64,000 bases of DNA from Deltaproteobacteria bacterium (GTDB lineage: Bacteria; Bdellovibrionota_B; Oligoflexia; Oligoflexales; Bog-1112): contig JACPKR010000003.1 in the NCBI GenBank assembly GCA_016186945.1, forward strand, positions 25,113-89,112, read 5' to 3'. Below the pieces are notes generated by a model. The model ran no database searches and had not been told where the DNA came from. It worked only from the letters and a program-made list of their open reading frames with translations. Both the position numbers and the translations under genes were made by a program. Below, piece by piece: positions 57,093 through 64,000 of the stretch (positions are counted from its first letter, which is position 1; each line of letters begins with the position of its first letter).

Positions 57093-57956
57093 ATGCGCAT
57101 AACTTTAGAAAAAAGCTTTTTCCCGTTACAAGGAGGCGCGAAGTCGGAACTGCATATTATCTCCTCAACCTCACCTTCACCACTTGGTTTCACTGACGAT
57201 GCAAGTATCTTCCTTTTATGGCAAGGCAAGCCCCCAAGTTGTCAGGCGAGTTTGCACATTGCGGGAACCTCAACTCCCCTTAAAAGCAGTCCTGCCATCG
57301 ACTTCCCTGGGGTTTTCATCGAAGTTCCCACGCAATTCAGCTTGCCCACCCTGCACGCACATTGTGTGGAATACGACACGGCCCCATTCTGGAAAGGCTG
57401 CACGTTTTCCCAATCCCTCGTCTCCATCCCCACGATGGGGATGCTCGATGGTCGTTGGTGTGATGGCTGGATCGCCCACCTCTCGGAAAAAGGGCGCGTG
57501 CATTCCCTCATAGCACCGGGAAGTGCCGCTCGCTTGACGATTAAGTTGCCTGTCGTTCAGGAAGAGGCCATAGAATGGGATGAAGCAATGACAGCATTCC
57601 CTTCTCTGGAGGAGCTGCAACGCCAAAGCCTTGTGACAATGTTGATATCCCAGTATAAAGCGGAAGAATTAAGAAGGCTCTCACTCACTAGTTTTGGTTT
57701 GCGGGAAGCAGTTTACCTGCTCATCCTGCGCCAAGCTTTTCCCTTTGCTCCTATGACCGCTTATCACGTCCAAGAGCCTAAACAGTGGCCAGCGAGGTTC
57801 AAGAACTTTTTAGAATCTATCCAGACCGATTGGTATAAAGGCACGGAAGGAAGACCGGCCAGTTCTTTTTTCGGCAAAGTATCGGAGGAGAAAATTCTAA
57901 AACTAGTCCCTGAACTGAATGAAAAGACCCGCATCCTAGCCGGGATCAAACGTTAA
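57093..57956 (+). CDS. Unknown protein, no recognised family
   Basis: I use ATG 57093 (GGAGA upstream); the longer frame only reads repeat A14. The 287 residues have no signal peptide or transmembrane helix. The first half is beta-rich and proline-containing (LHIISSTSPSPLGFTDDASIFLLWQG, PGVFIEVPTQFSLPTLHAHCVEY). The second half is helical (EEAIEWDEAMTAFPSLEELQRQSLVTMLI). Its end overlaps the convergent ychF stop by 11 bases. No function can be assigned. Confidence 0.62.
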   Translation: MRITLEKSFFPLQGGAKSELHIISSTSPSPLGFTDDASIFLLWQGKPPSCQASLHIAGTSTPLKSSPAIDFPGVFIEVPTQFSLPTLHAHCVEYDTAPFWKGCTFSQSLVSIPTMGMLDGRWCDGWIAHLSEKGRVHSLIAPGSAARLTIKLPVVQEEAIEWDEAMTAFPSLEELQRQSLVTMLISQYKAEELRRLSLTSFGLREAVYLLILRQAFPFAPMTAYHVQEPKQWPARFKNFLESIQTDWYKGTEGRPASSFFGKVSEEKILKLVPELNEKTRILAGIKR

Positions 57957-59067
57957 AACGGAATTCCATGACGTCGCCGTCTCTGACCACGTAGTCTTTC
58001 CCTTCTATACGTAGCAGTCCCATGTCCCGCAGCTGATTTTTGTTCCCAGCTTTTTTCAAATCGTCCACGCTATAAACTTCTGCGCAGATAAATCCTTTTT
58101 CAAAATCGGAGTGGATAACACCTGCCGCCTCTGGTGCTTTCGTCCCCTTATGGATCGTCCAGGCCCGGATTTCTTTTTCTCCCGCGGTGAAGTAATTCAT
58201 AAGCCCGAGGACGTTGTAACCTTCTCTCGCGAGTCGGTCTAACCCGCTTTCTTTCATTCCCAGGGCTTCCAACATTTCTGTTCGTTCACTGCCTTCCAGA
58301 CGACTCAGTTCCTCTTCAATCTTTCCGGAGATAACGACCACCCCGGAAGCTTCCTTCGCAGCTTTGTCCTTCACTTGACGGGTGAGTGCATTGTCATGTT
58401 CCCCGTCTGCCAGGCGTTCTTCAACGTTACAAACGTAGAGCACTTTTTTTGCGGTAAGGAGGTGCATGTCTCGATAAGCTAGGGCAGTGGGAGACTCTAC
58501 CTGTGCATATTCCGAAAGGGGAAATTTGCGGGCCGCTTGCAGGCCTTGCAGGTGCTTCACTAGCGATTCAAGCATAGCTATGGTAGCCTGAATCTCCTTG
58601 CTAGCTGGGCCTTTGGCTTGTTTACGGACTCGTTGTAACGTTCGTTCCACAGTCTCGTTGTCGGCAAAGATAAGTTCCGTGTCGACCGTTTCGATATCTC
58701 GCAAAGGGTCGATGCCGCCTTCGACGTGCGTCACGTGCGAGTCTTCAAAACACCTTACGACGTGAGCCAATGCGTGAGTTTCTCGAATATGGCCCAGGAA
58801 TTTATTCCCCAGACCTTCCCCCCGGGATGCGCCCTTGACAAGGCCAGCAATGTCAACGAATTCAACGACTGCGGGCACAATTTTTTTTGTTTTGACATAC
58901 TTCGAGATCTCCCACAGGCGAGGATCGTTGACCTCCACAATCCCGATATTGGGGTCGATAGTGCAGAAGGGATAATTTTCGGAAGGTGCCCCCTTTGCTG
59001 TAAGGCCGTTGAATATAGTAGACTTCCCGACATTGGGAAGGCCGATAATGCCACATTTGAAACCCAT
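57946..59067 (-). CDS. ychF: YchF/OLA1 family ribosome-associated ATPase
   Basis: The 373-residue protein has G1 GLPNVGKST at 9-17, G3 DIAGLVKGASRGEGLGNKF near 73 and the non-canonical G4 NVEE, which explains ATP preference over GTP in this family. A coiled-coil insert and a C-terminal TGS domain (IRAWTIHKGTKAPEAAGVIHSDFEKGF) follow. YchF binds ribosomes and is linked to stress and translation control. yajQ lies one base upstream on the same strand. Confidence 0.96.
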   Translation of the reverse strand: MGFKCGIIGLPNVGKSTIFNGLTAKGAPSENYPFCTIDPNIGIVEVNDPRLWEISKYVKTKKIVPAVVEFVDIAGLVKGASRGEGLGNKFLGHIRETHALAHVVRCFEDSHVTHVEGGIDPLRDIETVDTELIFADNETVERTLQRVRKQAKGPASKEIQATIAMLESLVKHLQGLQAARKFPLSEYAQVESPTALAYRDMHLLTAKKVLYVCNVEERLADGEHDNALTRQVKDKAAKEASGVVVISGKIEEELSRLEGSERTEMLEALGMKESGLDRLAREGYNVLGLMNYFTAGEKEIRAWTIHKGTKAPEAAGVIHSDFEKGFICAEVYSVDDLKKAGNKNQLRDMGLLRIEGKDYVVRDGDVMEFRFNV

Positions 59068-59068
59068 C

Positions 59069-59560
59069 CTAGCGCCTCATATTTACATATTGAAGGGGCA
59101 AACCAAGATCCCCGGCTTTGAGTGAAGCAATGATTTCCTGAAGGTCATCGATTTGTTTCCCCGTCACCCGCACTTGGTTGTCCTGAATCTGGGACTGAAC
59201 TTTCAGTCCTGAATCTTTGATGTATTTCGTAATCTTCTTAGCTTCTTCTTTGTTAAGCCCGGAGCGAAGCGTCACATTTTGTTTCAACAATTTCCCAGAA
59301 GCCTCCTGCGTATCCTGATATTGCAAAACCCGGCAATCGATGTCACGTTTTGCTAAGCGCGTTTCCAACATCTGGTGGATAGAACGCAGTTTCATTTCAT
59401 CGTCTGCATTGATTTTTATCATTTTACCATTACGATCGAAGTCTATACTTGATTTGCCACCGCGAAAATCAAAGCGGGTCACCATTTCCTTAGCAACCTG
59501 GTTCACGGCGTTGTCTACTTCCTGTAAATCCACTTCGCACACAATGTCAAACGACGGCAT
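59069..59560 (-). CDS. yajQ: YajQ family nucleotide-binding protein
   Basis: The 163-residue protein begins MPSFDIVCEVDLQEVDNAV and contains RFDFRGGKSSIDF and QIQDNQVRVTGKQIDDLQEIIA, the two ferredoxin-like halves of YajQ. Family members bind nucleotides, and some bind cyclic di-GMP. It is transcribed away from dnaG, with 80 bases between their starts, and is followed after one base by ychF. Confidence 0.95.
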   Translation of the reverse strand: MPSFDIVCEVDLQEVDNAVNQVAKEMVTRFDFRGGKSSIDFDRNGKMIKINADDEMKLRSIHQMLETRLAKRDIDCRVLQYQDTQEASGKLLKQNVTLRSGLNKEEAKKITKYIKDSGLKVQSQIQDNQVRVTGKQIDDLQEIIASLKAGDLGLPLQYVNMRR

Positions 59561-59640
59561 ATGCCCTCCGTGATTGGGAAAAAGGGAATGATAGCAATAG
59601 CCACTTGCCTACGTCCAGCACAAAGGGCACCATCCTTTCC

Positions 59641-61422
59641 ATGAGCGACCTGAAACAACGCATCCGAACAGCTATACCCCTCACCACTCTCATTGGAGAG
59701 AGCGTTTCTCTTCAAAACAGGAGTGGCCATGCTGCCGGACTTTGTCCTTTTCACGAGGAAAAAACTCCCAGCTTTTATGTTTACGACGACCACTACCACT
59801 GTTTCGGCTGCGGTGCGCACGGCGATGCTATCTCTTATGTTCGCAAAATTCAGGGTCTATCCTTTGTAGACGCCCTGCGCTTCCTAGCGAACAAAGCGGG
59901 CATCCCCTGTGACGAACTGGATCGCGACGGCTTCCAGACACGTAAAAGACAGGGGGAACATCGGAAACAGCAAATCCTTCAGGCCGCAAAAACTTTCTTT
60001 ATCGCTCAACTTACTGGTCCTCATGGGCAATATGCTAGAACCTATCTCCAGGAGCGCGGCCTTGCCGAGCAGCTTGAAGGCGGGGTCGGTTTTGGACTTG
60101 CCTTGAACGAAGCAGACTCGCTGTGCAGACACCTTCTTTCTCTAGGCTTTCAAATTCCCGAACTCGATGAGTGCTCGCTTATCCACAGTGGCAAGTCCCG
60201 CAACTACGATTTCTTCCAAAACCGCCTAATCATCCCCGTACATGACGAACAAGGACGCCTCATTGCTTTTGGTGGACGGGCCTTGGGCGAGGAACAACCC
60301 AAGTATAAGAATAGTCGCTACGATAAGAGTTTCTACCTCTTCGGCCTTGACCGTGCCCGGCAGGCAATCAGGAAGAAAAATCGCGCCATCGTGGTCGAAG
60401 GTTACCTCGATGCGATTCGGATGTGGCTGCACGGATTCGATGAGACAGTTGCTTGCCAAGGAACAGCTCTAACCTTCGAACATATTAGGAAGTTGGACGC
60501 ACTGACGAACCACACCATCCTCCTCTTTGACGGAGACACAGCAGGTCACAACGCCGCTTTGAAGGCCCTCGATCACGCTTTTTCCTTCGCTAAAATGTTT
60601 TTCAGGGTCGTGCAACTCCCGGACGGAGAAGATCCCGACAGCTTTCTAAAAAAGAACGGACGGGAGGGATTGGATGCACCCCTGCAGAATGCGGAGGAAC
60701 TCCTCTCCTTCGCTATCAACGCTAAACTACGGAACGCCCCCGAAACCGGACAGCCAGAACTTATCCAGAGCACCATACTCCCGTGGCTTGGACAGATCAA
60801 AGACCCCCTTCGTCGTGCTTTTTTCATGCAAAAACTCTCTAACCAAACCGGTATCCCCCGGAACCTGCTCGCAAAAGACCTTCGGCCCCCTCCTCCTGCA
60901 AAGGTTAGAGGCACCACTATAAAGGAGGAGACTCCGGCATCCCTGACACCACTCCCTCCCCTGGAGAAGGAGTTTCTCGCACATCTATATTTTGCACCGC
61001 CTCAGACGTTTTCACCGGAGGAAGCAAAGGGGCTTATAGCCGAACACCTTGAATTGCAAGGCATTTGGCATTCCCTGGCTCTGGAATTCCTTTGCTGCCT
61101 GGAAAGAAAGGAGGAACCTTCCCAACGAGCGCCCGGAACCTGGCAGTGTGGCTTTGACCCGCAAGTCATCGAATTTATGGAAACCCTGCATGCAAAAGAA
61201 AAAGCTTACGAGCAGGGCAAAGGCAGTCCCTTCACACGCATTCGTCTGGAAGGAGAAAAACGGAGCCTGAAACTAAGCCTGGAAAACCTGAAAAAAGAGA
61301 TCATGCAATCCCAGTGGGAAAAGGAAAAAAACCCCGAAATGTGGAGCTTGCTCACTCATTCCCTCCTGAAAACCACAAAAGAACTGGCTGTTATCGAATC
61401 CCTTCTTCGAGGAAACAGTTGA
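59641..61422 (+). CDS. dnaG: DNA primase DnaG
   Basis: From ATG 59641 the protein has 593 residues; a TTG at 59605 is also in frame. The CHC2 zinc site is C35-H38...C54-C57 (CPFHEEKTPSF, HCFGCG). The Toprim core has VVEGYLDAIRM near 265 and LLFDGDTAGHNAA near 305. The C-terminal third is a variable helicase-binding region. DnaG makes RNA primers for replication. rpoD follows in the same direction, the classic macromolecular-synthesis pairing, but rpsU is missing upstream. Confidence 0.95.
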   Translation: MSDLKQRIRTAIPLTTLIGESVSLQNRSGHAAGLCPFHEEKTPSFYVYDDHYHCFGCGAHGDAISYVRKIQGLSFVDALRFLANKAGIPCDELDRDGFQTRKRQGEHRKQQILQAAKTFFIAQLTGPHGQYARTYLQERGLAEQLEGGVGFGLALNEADSLCRHLLSLGFQIPELDECSLIHSGKSRNYDFFQNRLIIPVHDEQGRLIAFGGRALGEEQPKYKNSRYDKSFYLFGLDRARQAIRKKNRAIVVEGYLDAIRMWLHGFDETVACQGTALTFEHIRKLDALTNHTILLFDGDTAGHNAALKALDHAFSFAKMFFRVVQLPDGEDPDSFLKKNGREGLDAPLQNAEELLSFAINAKLRNAPETGQPELIQSTILPWLGQIKDPLRRAFFMQKLSNQTGIPRNLLAKDLRPPPPAKVRGTTIKEETPASLTPLPPLEKEFLAHLYFAPPQTFSPEEAKGLIAEHLELQGIWHSLALEFLCCLERKEEPSQRAPGTWQCGFDPQVIEFMETLHAKEKAYEQGKGSPFTRIRLEGEKRSLKLSLENLKKEIMQSQWEKEKNPEMWSLLTHSLLKTTKELAVIESLLRGNS

Positions 61423-61560
61423 TTTCAACGAAAAAATGAGCTATAAAAACCTTTTAGCGCGGCGTTACGCGCCGTTGATCTTTTATAAGATTCGTAGCCT
61501 AAAAAGGCACTCTCGCTTTACCCAACACAAACTAACTAACTTTGAGGAACTTTTTGAATC

Positions 61561-63756
61561 ATGGCTAAATCAAAGAAAGTTTCCCCGCAAAAGCATCGTC
61601 AGGCCCCCTCGAAAAAGAAAGCTATAAAGCAAGATGCTGCCAAAAAGCAAGATGCTGCCAAAAAGCAAGATGCTGCCAAATCCAAAAGTAGCAAGAAAAC
61701 CATCACGAAGACGGCAAAAGGCGTCGCACAACGAGCTGCCGCGATTATTATGGGCAAGCGAGAGCAAAAAGAAAAAGCTTCCCCTAAGCAAGCACCAGCT
61801 AAAAATCTGACCAAAGTCGATCTCGATGCGGTCGTTGAAAATTTGAAGAACACAGCAAAAAAGCAGGAGGGAGTCATCTCTTTCCGCGACATCAACAACG
61901 CTATCCCGGGCGAAAAGAAAGTGAATCCCGAAATTATCGACGAAATTATGAGCAGCCTCGGGGAGCTTAGCATTGAAGTCGCCAACGCTCCCGGTTCGAA
62001 AGACGAGTTCACCATTTTGGATGACGAGATCGACGATTTTGAAGGCTTAGAAGATATCGCGGAAAGCGATGAGGAAGTCGAACTCGTCGAAGACACATCG
62101 GATGAAGAAATAGTCGGCAAGGACAAGAAAGTTAAAAAGACCTTAGCTGATGAAGAAGTGGATGAAGAAGAGATCGACGAAGAAGCAGAAGAGACCGACG
62201 AAGAAGCAGAAGAGACCGACGAAGAAGAAGAGAAGGCTAGGAAAAAACGGAAGGCGGAGGAAGAAGAAGAAGACCTGCGCCTAAAAAATCAAAAGATCGC
62301 TGACACTTCGATTGGTCGTTCCAACGATCCAGTCCGTATTTACCTTCGCAAAATGGGAAGCGTCGCTCTTCTTTCCCGTGAAGGGGAAGTCGTCATCGCG
62401 AAGAAAATCGAAGCAGCAGAAAACAGGATCCTCGAGCGCCTCCTCGATATAAAGGTTGGGAGAACACTCGTATCCCGAACAGCAAACCGATTCGTCGCTG
62501 GCGAAATTCGAATGAAAAGCTGGATCAAAGGATTCGACGATGACGAGGCATCAAACAATGAGGAAGTTCATGAAGAGAAAGTCAGGGAATTAACAAAGAA
62601 CTTTCTGATTATTTTCGTAAGGTACGAATCTCTCTTAGAGAAAAAATCAGCCGCAAAGAGCCACGAAACCAAACTGAATCAAAGTAAGCAGGAAGTGTTT
62701 AACGCCTTACGGGATTTGAACATCAACCGAAAACTCATGACAAATGCCGTCAATATCCTGGCAGAATATGCAAACTCCCTGCGAGAGAGTCGACACGATC
62801 TTAAAATCTATGCAAAACGCGTGAGTATGTCCATTGAAGACCTGGCTAAACACATAGCCCATAAGCCTAATGTGCCCGCCGGTAGTCTGAACGAACGGGA
62901 ATGGTTAAGGATTTCCCGCAATTTCAAAAACAGTCTGGAGACCGTAGAACGCTGTCTGAACGATAGCAATCTGGAAGAAAACGATCTGATCAATATCTAC
63001 AACGAACTTCTCAGGATGCAAGAAGAAGCGGAATTTGCAAAACGTGAACTTGTGGAAGCAAACCTCCGCCTTGTGGTTTCCATAGCAAAAAAATATACGA
63101 ATCGCGGATTACAATTCCTTGATCTGATCCAGGAAGGCAACATCGGGCTAATGAAGGCCGTTGAGAAATTTGAATACCGACGAGGTTACAAATTTTCCAC
63201 TTACGCCACATGGTGGATCCGACAGGCGATCACACGAGCCATCGCAGATCAGGCCCGCACCATCCGCATCCCCGTACACATGATCGAGACGATTAACAAA
63301 CTAATACGTACCAGCCGCTACCTTGTGCAAGAAATGGGTCGCGAGCCGACACCGGAAGAAATTGCAGCACGAATGGATATGTCGCTCGACAAAGTACGCA
63401 AGGTTCTGAAAATCGCAATCGAGCCAATTTCTCTCGAAACGCCCATCGGTGAGGAGGAAGATAACCACATTGGAGACTTCCTTGAAGACAAGTCAACCAC
63501 TACACCTTCGGAAGACGTAGTGATGGGATCTCTCTCCGAGCAAACACAAAAAGCCCTGGCAACTCTCACTCCGCGTGAGGAAAAAGTCCTGCGCATGCGT
63601 TTCGGAATCAGCGAGCGCAGTGACCACACGCTTGAAGAAGTTGGGCAAAATTTTGATGTCACACGCGAACGCATTCGCCAAATCGAGGCAAAAGCGCTGC
63701 GTAAACTTCGCCATCCTTCGCGAAGTAAAAAGCTGCGCGCCTTCATCGAATCCTAA
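61561..63756 (+). CDS. rpoD: Principal sigma factor RpoD (sigma70) with lysine-rich N-terminal extension
   Basis: The 731-residue protein carries region 1.1 (about 83-140, [15 protein letters not shown]), an acidic segment (about 150-240), region 1.2 ([18 protein letters not shown]), a non-conserved region and region 2 ([44 protein letters not shown]). Region 3 and region 4 ([35 protein letters not shown]) complete it. It is the housekeeping sigma factor that directs RNA polymerase to -35/-10 promoters. Before region 1.1 lies an unusual Lys/Ala-rich tail of about 80 residues with KQDAAK repeated three times (23-40). The Shine-Dalgarno (GAGGA) is about 12 bases from ATG, which is long. Confidence 0.95.
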   Translation: MAKSKKVSPQKHRQAPSKKKAIKQDAAKKQDAAKKQDAAKSKSSKKTITKTAKGVAQRAAAIIMGKREQKEKASPKQAPAKNLTKVDLDAVVENLKNTAKKQEGVISFRDINNAIPGEKKVNPEIIDEIMSSLGELSIEVANAPGSKDEFTILDDEIDDFEGLEDIAESDEEVELVEDTSDEEIVGKDKKVKKTLADEEVDEEEIDEEAEETDEEAEETDEEEEKARKKRKAEEEEEDLRLKNQKIADTSIGRSNDPVRIYLRKMGSVALLSREGEVVIAKKIEAAENRILERLLDIKVGRTLVSRTANRFVAGEIRMKSWIKGFDDDEASNNEEVHEEKVRELTKNFLIIFVRYESLLEKKSAAKSHETKLNQSKQEVFNALRDLNINRKLMTNAVNILAEYANSLRESRHDLKIYAKRVSMSIEDLAKHIAHKPNVPAGSLNEREWLRISRNFKNSLETVERCLNDSNLEENDLINIYNELLRMQEEAEFAKRELVEANLRLVVSIAKKYTNRGLQFLDLIQEGNIGLMKAVEKFEYRRGYKFSTYATWWIRQAITRAIADQARTIRIPVHMIETINKLIRTSRYLVQEMGREPTPEEIAARMDMSLDKVRKVLKIAIEPISLETPIGEEEDNHIGDFLEDKSTTTPSEDVVMGSLSEQTQKALATLTPREEKVLRMRFGISERSDHTLEEVGQNFDVTRERIRQIEAKALRKLRHPSRSKKLRAFIES
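61627..61680 (+). repeat. Three 18 bp tandem repeats in rpoD
   Basis: AAGCAAGATGCTGCCAAA occurs three times in a row and encodes KQDAAK. The exact identity suggests recent slippage in the N-terminal extension. Confidence 0.92.
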
Positions 63757-63794
63757 TTGTTTCGCACAAGGTGATGTGCTATCTCTAAAAACCT

Positions 63795-63871
63795 GGGTCC
63801 ATAGCTCAGTTGGTCAGAGCAGGGTGCTCATAACTCCAAGGTCCCTGGTTCAAATCCAGGTGGGCCCACCA
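63795..63871 (+). tRNA. tRNA with CAU anticodon, probably tRNA-Ile2 (lysidine type), else tRNA-Met
   Basis: This 77-base tRNA folds with acceptor GGGTCCA/TGGGCCC, D-arm GCTC...GAGC, T-stem CCTGG/CCAGG and encoded CCA. The anticodon loop is CTCATAA. The acceptor and T-arm sequences resemble tRNA-Ile(CAU), which is read as isoleucine after lysidine modification, more than elongator Met. The anticodon stem (GGGTG/CTCCA) has two mismatches, at 27-43 and 30-40, which is unusual. It follows rpoD by 38 bases on the same strand. Confidence 0.85.
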
Positions 63872-63928
63872 CTTCTAAATTTTCCTGAGCACCACTTCTA
63901 AAATTTCTCGAGCACCACTTCCTTTTTT
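63867..63928 (+). repeat. 23 bp direct repeats starting at the tRNA 3' end
   Basis: CACCACTTCTAAA starts at 63867, recurs at 63890, and its first part recurs at 63913, giving an exact 23-base period. The repeat unit begins in the tRNA tail (CACCA). I see no gene after it to the window end. Confidence 0.8.
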
Positions 63929-64000
63929 TCAAGGTCAAAAACAATTTAAAATCAGAAGCTTAACCCCTTTTTGAGGGGTATGTGCGAAATGTGCGATTTA

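Noticed and set aside
61436-61627. Small gene between dnaG and rpoD
   Set aside because: It overlaps the rpoD start in another frame and has no ribosome site; the stretch looks like an rpoD leader with a weak CGGCG/CGCCG hairpin.
63963-63979. Terminator after the tRNA (ACCCC...GGGGT)
   Set aside because: The stem is five bases with no T-run after it, too weak to list.

Overview
This window is chromosomal DNA of a Gram-negative, aerobically respiring bacterium. It carries a type II secretion system (T2SS), an Omp85/TamB outer-membrane assembly pair, an alternative complex III, HemJ and a type IV pilin-like protein. Base composition is moderate, coding density is high, and many genes overlap by 1-4 bases. 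The gene set (delta-type GspN, PilM-like GspL, HemJ, alternative complex III) would suit Bdellovibrionota/Oligoflexia or another former deltaproteobacterial lineage. That placement is inference; no decisive marker such as 16S rRNA is present.

Layout. 1-2010 (minus): alternative complex III genes actA and the truncated actB. 2270-6306 (plus): uvrB and uvrC. 6474-9874: a small secreted protein, then leuS-hemJ. 9871-14000: unknown envelope proteins and a DUF4143-type AAA ATPase. 14113-16854 (minus): argS and a metallophosphatase. 17114-20507 (plus): comM, a pilin-like gene and a class II aldolase gene. 20501-22354 (minus): a small secreted protein, maf and a tsaC-like gene. 22613-30810 (plus): a receiver-like/TPR protein, TamB and an Omp85 protein. 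30965-39199: unknown proteins (one with HEAT-like repeats and a HEPN-like C-terminus), fabG-fabH, and a glycosyltransferase-TPR operon. 39496-56911 (minus): aroK followed by a T2SS locus in the order C1-C2-D2-D1-E-F-G-H-I-J-K-(element)-L-M-N, in which both GspC and the GspD secretin are present twice. 57093-63871: an unknown gene, ychF-yajQ, dnaG-rpoD and a CAU-anticodon tRNA.

The most distinctive feature is a dense population of short non-coding mobile repeats. Family A (about 145 bp, about 15 copies and fragments) has terminal inverted repeats of up to 25 bp. Four copies are flanked by perfect 8-9 bp direct repeats, so it behaves as a MITE-like element. Its core is a hairpin followed by CCACCTCCTT, which matches the anti-Shine-Dalgarno tail of 16S rRNA. 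At uvrB and at gspD2 this core can pair directly with the gene's own ribosome binding site. Family B (about 165-215 bp, 6 copies and fragments) has CTATAG-type ends and a conserved open frame of about 55 codons. One copy sits in frame inside the signal-peptide region of the Omp85 gene. Family C is a GC-rich palindrome nested inside family B. No transposase is visible, so any mobilising enzyme must lie elsewhere.
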